A stretch of 23,226 nt of DNA. Origin: a virus. The translations under genes were made by a program, and so were the position numbers. Below, piece after piece: positions 16,521 through 23,226 of this stretch. Below the pieces are notes generated by a model, which was not told where the DNA came from, did not search any database, and saw only the letters and a list, made by a program, of their open reading frames with translations. Position 1 is the stretch's first letter; the number at the start of each line of letters is the position of its first letter. The DNA lies in the IMG/VR virus record IMGVR_UViG_3300002100_000001, positions 1-23,226 of that record. One strand, given 5' to 3'.

Positions 16521-16822
16521 CTGTTTGAAGCGTCTTTAATGGTCGGCTTGAGCGTATTGGATAAGTCATTTTTGTCCAACAGGTAAGAAAGCCTCCGCTC
16601 TACGGCCCCACGGTCGTATTTAACAGAATAGCCGCCTTCGGAAACGTCTGGTGTGGAAAGTATTCCTTGTAACACCTCTATAGCACACTTGTCTATAGCT
16701 GTTGCGTTATCCTTAGAGTAGGTGGCGCTTCCTGACACTTCCTGATCGATCAATACTTTTTCAAGCGTTGAATCATCTACGGAAAGTTGCAAGGCGGCTA
16801 TTAAGGCTTCTTTGTTGGTCAT
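16514..16822 (-). CDS. putative head-tail adaptor protein
   Basis: This 102-residue, mainly helical protein directly follows the major capsid gene. That fits the adaptor that docks under the portal. The preferred start is the ATG at 16822; the codon just before it (TTG) is in frame but an unlikely start. Residues such as AIDKCAIEVLQGIL and DRGAVERRLSYLLDK form amphipathic helices. There is no recognised motif. It overlaps the next gene by 7 bases. Confidence 0.6.
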   Translation of the reverse strand: MTNKEALIAALQLSVDDSTLEKVLIDQEVSGSATYSKDNATAIDKCAIEVLQGILSTPDVSEGGYSVKYDRGAVERRLSYLLDKNDLSNTLKPTIKDASNRW

Positions 16823-16836
16823 CAAAGAACTATTAA

Positions 16837-17922
16837 TTAGAATGCAAGAGTTGTTGAAAGCAGGTACACATTTTCCACAGCTTCAAAGCCAGGGAAAGCG
16901 TTAAATTCTACTTTAGTGTACTCTCCAAAAGGTTCGTTCTGGCTCCACTTAGAGATCAATGCCCGGTTGAACGTAGCATAGCTAACATTACCAACAGGGG
17001 TTAACTGCTCTTGTGCAAGTGCGTTGTGAATTTTACCTAAAGGCCCGGCAGGAACGAATACAGCATTCGTTTGGCTGAAAGGCTTAGTAGCAGTCTTTGT
17101 ACCATCCGATTCTACTGAGATTTGCTCATTTACAATTTCAATTACCGGCAGTTGCATAGCCTGCAAATAGTTGTTTACGCGATCCAGGGTAGCAACAGCA
17201 GCGCCTTTTTGTAATTGGTTGAAAGAAACCAATGAATTAATCACCTGCGTACAGGCAGCGAACTTCAGCCACACGGCCCGGCTCATTAAGATCTTTTCAA
17301 ACATCTTTCCTTCTCCCTCACCCAATTCAACGATTGTTTGAATGTCTGTGATCGGGGTAGCAGTGGCAGAAGTCGCCCAGTTTACGGCAGCGTTTTGTTT
17401 GTTGCCAGTAGGCATACCCAAATCAAGGGCAGTCGTAGCCACATAACCATCAGGGTTATTGGAAAGGCTGATTGTGATCTTACCGGTAGAAACGGCTTCC
17501 AAAGCCATCATGTCCACCTTTTTATGAGCAGAGTTTCCAGCCTTGCGAACGTCGCCAAATAACAGGTCTAAGAGTTGTTGCTTTTTGGCGTTTTCTTCCA
17601 AAGGAAGTTGTTGCAGGGCGTAGAAGTTGCGGTAGTCGGATTCATCCATCTTGAATTTTTCAGCAATGGCAGGAATCTCACCGGAGAGTTTAGAAATTGT
17701 GTCCCGGCTTCTGAGTGGGGCAGAAGAACCACGGGCAATAATAGAGGCGGCAGCTTCGATTGTAGAAGAACCTAGTACGCTAACGTAGGTAAGGTTCAAT
17801 TGAGGTGTGCCGAATGTAAAATACTTGGGATACCAAACAGGAGCAAATTTGTCCAGGCTGTTATCCACGATGGTTTGCAGCTTATCGCTGTAAGAACCAA
17901 ATACAGATTTAATTTGTGCCAT
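16837..17922 (-). CDS. major capsid protein
   Basis: The product is 361 residues, in the normal size range for an HK97-fold capsid protein of the gpE type. The order scaffold, decoration, capsid, connectors is standard. The segment PLRSRDTISKLSGEIPAIAE (69-88) with the following KFKMDESDYRNFYALQ resembles the extended loop region of E-like capsid proteins. The C-terminus (FPGFEAVENVYLLSTTLAF) is strand-rich. It carries no visible cleavage-protease neighbour, so any maturation cleavage would come from elsewhere or not occur. It forms the icosahedral shell. Confidence 0.88.
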   Translation of the reverse strand: MAQIKSVFGSYSDKLQTIVDNSLDKFAPVWYPKYFTFGTPQLNLTYVSVLGSSTIEAAASIIARGSSAPLRSRDTISKLSGEIPAIAEKFKMDESDYRNFYALQQLPLEENAKKQQLLDLLFGDVRKAGNSAHKKVDMMALEAVSTGKITISLSNNPDGYVATTALDLGMPTGNKQNAAVNWATSATATPITDIQTIVELGEGEGKMFEKILMSRAVWLKFAACTQVINSLVSFNQLQKGAAVATLDRVNNYLQAMQLPVIEIVNEQISVESDGTKTATKPFSQTNAVFVPAGPLGKIHNALAQEQLTPVGNVSYATFNRALISKWSQNEPFGEYTKVEFNAFPGFEAVENVYLLSTTLAF

Positions 17923-17936
17923 TTTTTATGTCCTGT

Positions 17937-18293
17937 TTAGAATGAGTTAGAGTATGTGATACGTGGTAATTTGGCGATGATAGCGGCAGTTTTAGAAGCA
18001 GCATGAGAAACCCTGCGCTTATAAACTACACCTTCCAAAACGACTACGACTTCTGCATCGTCGGCAATTACTATATCGTTCATCAATAGGCCGGTTGGGG
18101 TATCGGCATCGGCATCTACTACGGTAGCCTTGCGGGTGCTTTCATCAACGATGATAGCGGTTCCTGCGGCCAGCGTAGCGCCTGCGGTAAGGCCGGTGGC
18201 ATCCAGAGAAGCACCGCCCTGAAGTACGGTGTCGACACGCTGGAAAACCACAGTACCGTTTGAGGCGGTTGTTTTTACTGGAGTTAAACCCAT
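17937..18293 (-). CDS. head decoration protein
   Basis: This 118-residue, glycine- and alanine-rich beta protein begins MGLTPVKTTASNGTVVF and contains GGASLDATGLTAGATLAAGT, features like those of lambda D-type decoration proteins (the region TAGATLAAGTAIIVDE is characteristic). It lies between scaffold and capsid genes. It would bind the outside of the mature capsid. It is slightly larger than lambda D (about 110 residues), which is not unusual. Confidence 0.75.
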   Translation of the reverse strand: MGLTPVKTTASNGTVVFQRVDTVLQGGASLDATGLTAGATLAAGTAIIVDESTRKATVVDADADTPTGLLMNDIVIADDAEVVVVLEGVVYKRRVSHAASKTAAIIAKLPRITYSNSF

Positions 18294-18320
18294 TTTGAAT
18301 TATTTTTTCGTTTTAATGAT

Positions 18321-18911
18321 TTATTTTTTGTCCTTTCCTGCCCATGATTTAATATCATTCTCCACGTTATCTGACTTTAGAGTGGTTGTACCTCCTACGG
18401 GTGTAGATGATTGGGAAAACCCCTGATTGACTAACTCCTGTTTGACGGCTGTAAAATCTGCTTCAATGTCGGCAAGTACGGTGTCTAGCTGATCTTCGCT
18501 TTCAAGGGTGCGCCCTTTGATGAAGGCGGCGGGTATTTTCTTTTCAGAAACCTTTTTTAAAAGCGTGTCCTGAAGTGCCTGCGTTTGCTTTTCTTTTTTA
18601 AGGGATTCGATCTCTTTTTGAAGAGAAGTAAACATAGTTTTCAAATCAGGTTCGTCAGTAGATTCCTCTTGCTTTGGCGTCTTTGGCTGTTCGGTTTTCT
18701 TTTGCTTGCTTCTTTGCCAGTCGTCGTATTTAGCGAGTTCGGCAAAGGGGTGCAGGTCGTTTAATTCGTCCAGCTTTGCGTCAATTTCAGATTCGTCAGT
18801 GATTTTTGTGGCTAGTTTATCCGCTATAGCGTCTATCCTTGCTTGCGAGAGATTCTTTACACCTAAAGTCTCTAGTTTAGCCTTTAGTTGTAAGGTGATT
18901 TTTTCCTTCAT
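18321..18911 (-). CDS. scaffolding protein
   Basis: The 196-residue product is rich in K, E, Q and D with few aromatics. Residues 88-122 (DLKTMFTSLQKEIESLKKEK and on) form a likely coiled coil, after a proline-rich linker (QPKTPKQEESTDEP, 75-88). Scaffold proteins are typically acidic/basic helical rods that bind capsid protein and are then lost. It is the first gene of the capsid block on the minus strand, right after the plus-strand island. A TATAAT-like box lies about 31 bases upstream of its ATG. Confidence 0.82.
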   Translation of the reverse strand: MKEKITLQLKAKLETLGVKNLSQARIDAIADKLATKITDESEIDAKLDELNDLHPFAELAKYDDWQRSKQKKTEQPKTPKQEESTDEPDLKTMFTSLQKEIESLKKEKQTQALQDTLLKKVSEKKIPAAFIKGRTLESEDQLDTVLADIEADFTAVKQELVNQGFSQSSTPVGGTTTLKSDNVENDIKSWAGKDKK

Positions 18912-18941
18912 GGATAAAAAGAACTTTGTTTGGAAGTGTAA

Positions 18942-18947
18942 ATTATA
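18942..18947 (-). promoter_or_regulatory. possible promoter box for the scaffold/capsid block
   Basis: On the minus strand TATAAT (18947-18942) lies about 31 bases before the scaffold ATG. A CTTTCA element 17 bases further upstream is only a poor match to a -35 box. Because the plus-strand island cuts the head operon, a promoter here would let the capsid block start afresh. Confidence 0.3.
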
Positions 18948-19029
18948 AGGGAGTTAAAAGGTGTGAAAGTTTATGAAGTCAACTAAAAACGGAGTTGATT
19001 ATATAGTAGTATTTCACAAGTTCTTTGAG

Positions 19030-19037
19030 TAAATTTG
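19030..19037 (+). promoter_or_regulatory. Bacteroidota-type -7 box (TAAATTTG) of the reverse island
   Basis: TAAATTTG fits TAnnTTTG exactly. The matching -33 TTTG is not found at the usual 17-23 base spacing, and TTG at 18995 is too far. The box would start transcription just ahead of the ATG at 19062, close to the start of the first plus-strand gene. Confidence 0.45.
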
Positions 19038-19061
19038 AGGTATGAAAACAACTACACACGC

Positions 19062-19241
19062 ATGATAGATGCTTTAATTGAACAAGTGCAACACATGTCG
19101 CACATTGGTCGCAAAACCACTTACATTTTAGTCAGTAAAAATCAGTTTAAGGTATTGAGCAAAAAAGTCAAACCTTATCGTTTGGTTAACAGACTGCGAA
19201 AAACCTCACAATTACCTCCGGTCAGGGTTTGTAAATGGTAA
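19062..19241 (+). CDS. small basic protein of unknown function
   Basis: I do not recognise this 59-residue protein. It starts MIDALIEQ and is strongly basic in the middle and end (KNQFKVLSKKVKPYRLVNRL and RKTSQL). The ATG at 19062 is preferred over the TTG at 19035, because the latter is part of the TAAATTTG box. It is on the plus strand, against the surrounding late genes, and about 150 bases from the scaffold start. No membrane segment or motif is seen. DNA binding is conceivable from charge but not supported. Confidence 0.5.
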   Translation: MIDALIEQVQHMSHIGRKTTYILVSKNQFKVLSKKVKPYRLVNRLRKTSQLPPVRVCKW

Positions 19242-19251
19242 TTTTGCGGTT

Positions 19252-19449
19252 ATGCTTCACTATTCGGGAGACATAACCGGCATGCAACTGGCACTGCTGG
19301 CAAGGCATTATATATGGATGTACCATAAACCAGGAGATGAGGAAGTAAGAGTGCCTTTTATTGATTTGGTTAAGCGAAAAAGAAGGTATGTAAAGTTTGT
19401 AAAGGACAGTAATATAACAGAATGGATATTTATAGACCTCGTTGACTGA
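19252..19449 (+). CDS. small protein of unknown function
   Basis: This 65-residue protein begins MLHYSGDITG and includes LARHYIWMYHKPGDEEVRV; the end is FIDLV-rich (VPFIDLVKRKRRY and IFIDLVD). It starts 10 bases after the previous plus-strand gene and is likely in the same transcript. No family was recognised. A longer minus-strand frame overlaps it (19222-19542), but the plus-strand frame has neighbours on its own strand and a normal ATG, so it is preferred. Confidence 0.5.
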   Translation: MLHYSGDITGMQLALLARHYIWMYHKPGDEEVRVPFIDLVKRKRRYVKFVKDSNITEWIFIDLVD

Positions 19450-19451
19450 TA

Positions 19452-19478
19452 TTTGTTTTATTGAAATTCTTTTATAAT
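19452..19478 (+). promoter_or_regulatory. possible promoter of the zinc-ribbon gene
   Basis: TTTG at 19452-19455 and TATAAT at 19473-19478 are separated by 17 bases, a good spacing for a vegetative promoter. They lie just ahead of the zinc-ribbon gene. The first part falls after the stop of the previous plus-strand gene. Confidence 0.45.
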
Positions 19479-19500
19479 ATAGTGACCTCAAAACTACCTT

Positions 19501-19806
19501 ATGCCCGATCAAATACACTGCCCCAAATGTAATTCTACTCAACTAACGGCGAACAAACAGGGATTTTCAGCCGGAAAAGCGGCGGCAGGTGCAATGCTTA
19601 CAGGTGGTGTAGGAATACTGGCAGGAACTATCGGGTCTGGTAAAGTAAAAATCACTTGTTTAAACTGTGGACATGAGTGGAAACCAGGAGAACATAATAA
19701 GCCTGTTCAGGACTTAAATAAACCGCTTACATCGGGTGGTAAAATAGCGTTGATCTTTCTTTTGATTTGTATTATAGCAGTGGTGGTGATTATTGTGAGG
19801 CGTTAA
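19501..19806 (+). CDS. zinc-ribbon membrane protein (possible moron)
   Basis: The product is 101 residues. Two CxxC pairs (C7/C10 and C53/C56, in CPKC and CLNC) make a zinc ribbon split by a glycine-rich hydrophobic insert (GKAAAGAMLTGGVGILAGTIG, split here as residues 25-45). A transmembrane helix occupies about 80-99 (ALIFLLICIIAVVVIIV) and the last residues are RR. Proteins of this pattern occur in phages and bacteria; their function is not known to me. It points opposite to the late genes and has its own promoter-like sequence, so it may be expressed during lysogeny. It converges with the head morphogenesis gene with a 34-base gap. Confidence 0.8.
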   Translation: MPDQIHCPKCNSTQLTANKQGFSAGKAAAGAMLTGGVGILAGTIGSGKVKITCLNCGHEWKPGEHNKPVQDLNKPLTSGGKIALIFLLICIIAVVVIIVRR

Positions 19807-19840
19807 GGCAGCTTAGCTTAGTTGTAAAACTTTTGAGGCT

Positions 19841-20884
19841 TTATTTTATTAAATGTTTGTTGTCCTTATACCAATACGGTAACGACTTATAGCCTTTAAT
19901 TCTCTCTGCATTATCAGACACGTACTGGTTAAACTGATTTGGCATCTCGTCTAATCCCTTTACTTGTGGTAGTGGTTCGCCTGATAGTATTTTATCTTCA
20001 TACTTGTCGTATTCTTCATCACTCATTTGTATAGCAGTTTGAAAGCAGATGCAGAACGGGTGCCATTTGCGCCATTTAAAATCCTTTGGATAGTCACCGG
20101 CTAAGGTGTCACAGATATCAAATTCAGGATGGTTGTGTGAGGTTTTAATGTGTATTCCGATCACAAAAGGAAGCTGCTGCCACCTGTTCCAATCAGCCAT
20201 AGAATAAGCGCCGTTTGTTTCGCTGGCTGTTAATCTTAAGGCATTCTTATAGCTACTACGATATACGCCTCTACCAGGATGGAACTCTCTTGCCGCCTTA
20301 CTTAATTTTAATTCTCCTTTTGCGTCCCTTACCCTTCTAAATAGCTTGTCTGGATTATTCAGAAATTGTTTTAAATCCCTTGCTATTTCGGCTGCTGGTT
20401 TGCCTTCAGATATTCCTATTGCCAGTCCTCCTTCGAGTTGTGTTTTAAACGGCTCCAGAGAGTTCCAAACCCTATCCGACAGGTTAAGTCCTTTTTCTTT
20501 TCGCTTGATAAATTCGTCAAGCGCTGATTTATTCGGGTCATAGAGAATCTTAACCGCTTTTTTGGATGGTGTTTTTCCTGCAAGGCGCTTGTCTACTATT
20601 AAATTGTTCTTTTGGTTGGATAGGTCCCAGGATTCCTTTATTGAATTGATCAAAGTAGTAAATATCCAGCCATGCAGTTTTTTTAATTCACGGTCAACAA
20701 CGGCCTGTAGTTTTGGGTACTTGGATAGCTTAAATACGCCTTCTTTTAGGGTAATGGTGGATGCGGTAAGCGATATATCAATTATAGAACCTTCATACAA
20801 TGCTCTTATCTTCTTTGCGTTCCTTGCTATGATGCGAAGATTCTTTTGTTCAAAGTCTTTTGATAGTTCTTCGTTAGTGGGCAT
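19841..20884 (-). CDS. head morphogenesis protein (Mu F / SPP1 gp7-like)
   Basis: The product is 347 residues. The family features are in the second half: ASETNGAYSMADWNRWQQLP (220-239), CDTLAGDYP (258-266) and HPFCICFQ (275-282). The histidine and cysteines here are the conserved positions of PF04233. Such proteins sit inside or at the portal and help load DNA or the head interior. The N-terminal half (about 1-150) is a charged helical region. It follows the portal and small membrane genes, as expected, but the scaffold gene is separated from it by the plus-strand island. Confidence 0.88.
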   Translation of the reverse strand: MPTNEELSKDFEQKNLRIIARNAKKIRALYEGSIIDISLTASTITLKEGVFKLSKYPKLQAVVDRELKKLHGWIFTTLINSIKESWDLSNQKNNLIVDKRLAGKTPSKKAVKILYDPNKSALDEFIKRKEKGLNLSDRVWNSLEPFKTQLEGGLAIGISEGKPAAEIARDLKQFLNNPDKLFRRVRDAKGELKLSKAAREFHPGRGVYRSSYKNALRLTASETNGAYSMADWNRWQQLPFVIGIHIKTSHNHPEFDICDTLAGDYPKDFKWRKWHPFCICFQTAIQMSDEEYDKYEDKILSGEPLPQVKGLDEMPNQFNQYVSDNAERIKGYKSLPYWYKDNKHLIK

Positions 20885-20899
20885 TATCCAATTCCTTTT

Positions 20900-21133
20900 T
20901 TACCATTTAGCGGGTTTATTCCAGTAATCCTCACCTTTGAACCTAATAGCTACTCTGTATAAGAACAGGTAAACAGCATACACAATAGGACAGATGTTTA
21001 AATATGGCAATAGAGCCAATCCTAAACCTATTAAACGCTCTTTTCTTGTCCATGCTTCGTTAGATGCCTTACACAAGTATTTGCAGGAGAAATAAGCCGC
21101 TATAAGGGCTATCAGGTAAAGTTTGATATTCAT
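20900..21133 (-). CDS. small membrane protein, two helices
   Basis: The product is 77 residues with two hydrophobic helices, near 5-21 (LYLIALIAAYFSCKYLC) and 34-63 (LIGLGLALLPYLNICPIVYA onwards), and a charged tail (RFKGEDYWNKPAKW). Size and layout are compatible with a small holin-like or accessory membrane protein, but no family is recognised. It ends 15 bases before the head morphogenesis start and follows another small gene. Confidence 0.65.
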   Translation of the reverse strand: MNIKLYLIALIAAYFSCKYLCKASNEAWTRKERLIGLGLALLPYLNICPIVYAVYLFLYRVAIRFKGEDYWNKPAKW

Positions 21134-21143
21134 GGTTTAGATT

Positions 21144-21305
21144 TTACGGTATTCCTTCAGTCTGTTCATCCTGACCGCTTCTTAACGGGTTGGATTTACT
21201 CTTTTCCTGCTGCTCCTGCCATAACTTCATCGATTCATAGGATAGCTTCTTTAAGGCTTCCTCTATCTTCTGTTCTTGGATAATATCTGGTTTTTCATCA
21301 GGCAC
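21144..21305 (-). CDS. small charged protein, GTG start
   Basis: This 53-residue frame is too short for usual ORF calling. It starts at GTG 21305, two bases after the TGA stop of the upstream 64-residue gene, and ends at TAA 21146-21144, 10 bases before the next ATG. It fills an otherwise empty gap and is charged and helical (QKIEEALKKLSYESMKLWQE at 12-31). No ATG lies in frame upstream, and the first in-frame ATG is at residue 26. Function unknown. Confidence 0.5.
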   Translation of the reverse strand: MPDEKPDIIQEQKIEEALKKLSYESMKLWQEQQEKSKSNPLRSGQDEQTEGIP

Positions 21306-21307
21306 AT

Positions 21308-21502
21308 TCAGTTGTTTTGACTCTTACGATTAATGTTAGTTGAATGAGCAGCTATCTTTTCAATAAATTCCTTTTCTTTAATCCAGTCTTTACCGTAGTA
21401 TTTTGTTTTAACCTTGTACTCCGACTCCTTACGGTAAAAGGCTGTAGCTACATAAATACCCGCTAAAAAGCCTAGTATCATTCCTGCAAATACCTTATCC
21501 AT
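21308..21502 (-). CDS. small membrane protein, one helix
   Basis: The product is 64 residues with an N-terminal membrane helix (VFAGMILGFLAGIYVATAF, 4-22) carrying GxxxG-like spacing, followed by a charged cytoplasmic or periplasmic tail (EYKVKTKYYGKDWIKEKEFI). It is preceded by AGGAGG four bases before the ATG, one of the few clear Shine-Dalgarno motifs in the window. Family unknown; could be a holin, spanin-like or exclusion protein. Confidence 0.65.
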   Translation of the reverse strand: MDKVFAGMILGFLAGIYVATAFYRKESEYKVKTKYYGKDWIKEKEFIEKIAAHSTNINRKSQNN

Positions 21503-21557
21503 ACTTCCTCCTTCTTACATAACCTATAACGAATAATATGGTAAGGCAGTAGAACAT
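21495..21557 (-). CDS. possible 20-residue membrane peptide coupled to the portal
   Basis: The ATG at 21557 overlaps the portal stop as TAATG, the same junction used at 5040, 3715 and 1376. The frame encodes 20 residues (MFYCLTILFVIGYVRRRKYG): a short hydrophobic helix with a basic end. It overlaps the start of the next small membrane gene, whose Shine-Dalgarno motif lies inside it. Too short to call with confidence. Confidence 0.35.
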   Translation of the reverse strand: MFYCLTILFVIGYVRRRKYG

Positions 21558-22966
21558 TATATCTGCTGTTCGGTTATTTGCTGTAATGCACCGGCGCTTT
21601 CAGCTTCGTCTTTTAATTGCTGTTCTTCAGCCTCTTTATCTTCTACTAATGGGTTAAGGTTAACGGCTGTCTTTTGGCTTAATATCTTGCCTGTTACCGC
21701 CTCGGTAAGTACCTGAATGGATTCCTGATCGTTCTTTGGAAGGAAGTATTCAAACTTTGGTTTCACTGAAAGGGTCAATCCTTTTTCAAGTCCTACGTTG
21801 ATCTTTGCAAGGGCCGCTAATAAAAAGTTGATACGCCTTTGTACTGATTTACCAAAGTTCTCTTCCTTGTCGGCTGCTTTTAAGTGAGCGCCTAAGAATA
21901 AAAGTTTTAACGCAATACCTGACATAGCGCCGATGCTTCTCATGGATTCAAAAGAAACATCGGGGGTTGATGTCATTTGATGAATTATCCTGTTTAGATT
22001 TTCTTGTTCCAGTTTTACCGATTCGGGTGAACGATCCCAGGAAATTGTTTTTACATCAGAGCCTTCGCCGGTCAATTCCAATAGCTTCCCGTTTTCGCCT
22101 TTTGCGGCAAACCCATTGATTGTGCCTTTTGCAACTAGCATAGGGAAACCGAAATATTTATTGGTGTCGCCGTGGTCTGATATGGATTCTTCCATTCTTT
22201 CAATAGACTTCTGAACTTCTGCCCACTCCGGCCTATCCTGCGAGTAATAAATAACAGGTATCTTACCAATAGGCACTAATGGCTTTTCTTCTTTCTCGAT
22301 AGTCCAATTACCTTCCTTCTTTGACATGAATACGTTTTGATCTGCCATATACACATCAAATCGTTCTACATTCTTGCCGTTTACGCTTATAAAATAACTC
22401 CTGCCAAATGCCACCATATCACCCGTCATGTTATATACCGGATAAAGAGTATCACCAAGAGAAGGTGCAACAACTCTCATTCTTAGTCTATACTTAGAAC
22501 CCTGAAGCGGTGTGTTATTCCAATAATTATCATCGGCTTTTTCTGTGTACCATAGTTCAGCGCATTCACACTCGCTCATCATTAGTTTAGCCAGTCTTTT
22601 GCTCTCATAATCCAGTTTATTATCTGTCCACGTTTTCTTTAAGACTTTTAAAAGGTTTTCCTCATCCTTTCCGTCAGGATGAGCGTTTAATTCAATAGGA
22701 TTGCCACAAAGAAAAGCAGCCGCCATCCTTACTATCTCCCTTTGATATGGGATAGGTATTCTGATTACCGGCTCAATTTTGGTTTCCGTTTCGCTGATCT
22801 TAACTGTTTTATCCTTCCTCTTAGTGCTATCCATAACAATATGATTATCTATGTCATATTGTGCTATGAGGTCATTGAGTTCTTTAGATTGCGGCTTTTC
22901 AGAAATTATAGCATTTCTTAGATCGTCTATATTCGTTAAATAGCTTTTCAACTGTTCTAATTCCAT
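21557..22966 (-). CDS. portal protein (SPP1 gp6-like)
   Basis: The product is 469 residues from the chosen ATG at 22966, 11 bases after the terminase stop. A longer frame starting at 23053 would overlap the terminase gene by 76 bases and adds sequence that looks like out-of-frame translation. PYQREIVRMAAAFLCGNP at 73-90 and the following body fit the SPP1 gp6-like portal family (PF05133), which forms the dodecameric ring at one vertex for DNA passage. Size and place between terminase and head morphogenesis gene agree. The C-terminus is rich in E and Q and ends with QQI. Confidence 0.88.
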   Translation of the reverse strand: MELEQLKSYLTNIDDLRNAIISEKPQSKELNDLIAQYDIDNHIVMDSTKRKDKTVKISETETKIEPVIRIPIPYQREIVRMAAAFLCGNPIELNAHPDGKDEENLLKVLKKTWTDNKLDYESKRLAKLMMSECECAELWYTEKADDNYWNNTPLQGSKYRLRMRVVAPSLGDTLYPVYNMTGDMVAFGRSYFISVNGKNVERFDVYMADQNVFMSKKEGNWTIEKEEKPLVPIGKIPVIYYSQDRPEWAEVQKSIERMEESISDHGDTNKYFGFPMLVAKGTINGFAAKGENGKLLELTGEGSDVKTISWDRSPESVKLEQENLNRIIHQMTSTPDVSFESMRSIGAMSGIALKLLFLGAHLKAADKEENFGKSVQRRINFLLAALAKINVGLEKGLTLSVKPKFEYFLPKNDQESIQVLTEAVTGKILSQKTAVNLNPLVEDKEAEEQQLKDEAESAGALQQITEQQI

Positions 22967-22977
22967 CTGTGTTTTTA

Positions 22978-23226
22978 TTAAAAACTGAAATAATTTATTG
23001 CGCTTGATGCCTGTTGCCTCATTACTTCCCGCATGATAACCGCCACCAAACAATCCACTTCGTCATCGTGTTCAGCGTTAGGAAATGAGGTTAACTGATT
23101 TAAAAATGATTCGTTCCAATGCCCCTGCTGAAGTGATACACGGCCTGCTTCTACCTTAGGGCTTACGATATGCACCCTTGTTAACTTATCGTCTTTAGGG
23201 GCTTCTGATTCAATTATGTTTAAGTT
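22978..23226 (-). CDS. terminase large subunit, C-terminal part (partial)
   Basis: The reading frame is open to the window edge and shows the last 82 residues. VEAGRVSLQQGHWNESFLNQ is followed by FPNAEHDDEVDCLVAV; the HDDxVD part is the C-terminal nuclease motif of phage large terminases, which cut and package DNA. The GTG at 23175 is internal, as the frame continues upstream without a stop. The ATPase half is outside the window. Confidence 0.88.
   Translation of the reverse strand, partial: NLNIIESEAPKDDKLTRVHIVSPKVEAGRVSLQQGHWNESFLNQLTSFPNAEHDDEVDCLVAVIMREVMRQQASSAINYFSF

Noticed and set aside
16823-16825. TTG start one codon before the adaptor ATG
   Set aside because: The directly following ATG is the more likely start; the difference is a single residue.
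19239-19246. A second TAnnTTTG box (TAATTTTG) before the 65-residue plus-strand gene
   Set aside because: It includes the stop codon of the previous gene, lacks a -33 partner at usual spacing and would leave almost no leader; probably chance.
19222-19542. 106-codon minus-strand frame across the plus-strand island
   Set aside because: It overlaps two plus-strand genes including the well supported zinc-ribbon start, and its translation looks like a shadow with no recognisable features.
22967-23053. Upstream start giving the portal 29 extra residues
   Set aside because: It would overlap the terminase coding end by 76 bases in another frame; the ATG at 22966, 11 bases after the terminase stop, gives a normal portal N-terminus.

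Overview
The window is the late structural region of a long-tailed (siphovirus-type) phage or prophage. It almost certainly infects a member of the Bacteroidota. The supporting signs are start codons mostly preceded by A-rich sequence rather than a Shine-Dalgarno motif, a Bacteroidota-type -7 promoter box (TAnnTTTG) in front of the reverse-oriented island, TAATG stop/start coupling, and protein styles common in Bacteroidota phages. I cannot tell a free phage from a prophage: no integrase, repressor, att site or host gene is visible, and neither end of the phage genome lies in the window.

Nearly everything is on the minus strand, so the region reads from high to low coordinates. (1) Packaging and portal: the C-terminus of the large terminase (22978-23226, cut by the window edge) and an SPP1 gp6-like portal (21557-22966). 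(2) A pocket of very small genes, three of the four products membrane-like (20900-21557). (3) A Mu F/SPP1 gp7-like head morphogenesis protein (19841-20884). (4) A plus-strand island of two small unknown genes and a zinc-ribbon membrane protein (19030-19806), inserted in the head operon like a moron. (5) Scaffold, decoration protein and major capsid (16837-18911). (6) Head-tail connectors, an HK97 gp10-like protein, a putative tail terminator and the tail tube (14811-16822). (7) A strong intrinsic terminator (14746-14786). (8) Tail assembly chaperone G with a -1 frameshift extension GT (14025-14740). (9) A very large tape measure of 2256 residues with 209-residue tandem repeats (7251-14021). 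(10) A tail tip and fibre block: Dit-like protein, hub/Tal-like protein, a fibronectin-type-III protein, a 705-residue fibre, a 72-residue unknown, a predicted lipoprotein metzincin protease, and a short fibre-like protein (115-7097).

Together these genes build a capsid and a flexible tail. Terminase and portal package DNA, scaffold directs capsid assembly, the connectors close the neck, G and GT load the tape measure, the tape measure sets tail length (by the usual rule about 340 nm, which is long), and the tip block recognises the host surface. No lysis cassette is recognisable, although the small membrane genes next to the portal are candidates for part of one.

The points most worth following up are the zinc protease with a lipoprotein signal placed among the fibre genes, the -1 frameshift extension (missed by simple ORF calling), the tape-measure repeat expansion, the terminator placed between tail tube and chaperone, and the reverse-strand island.
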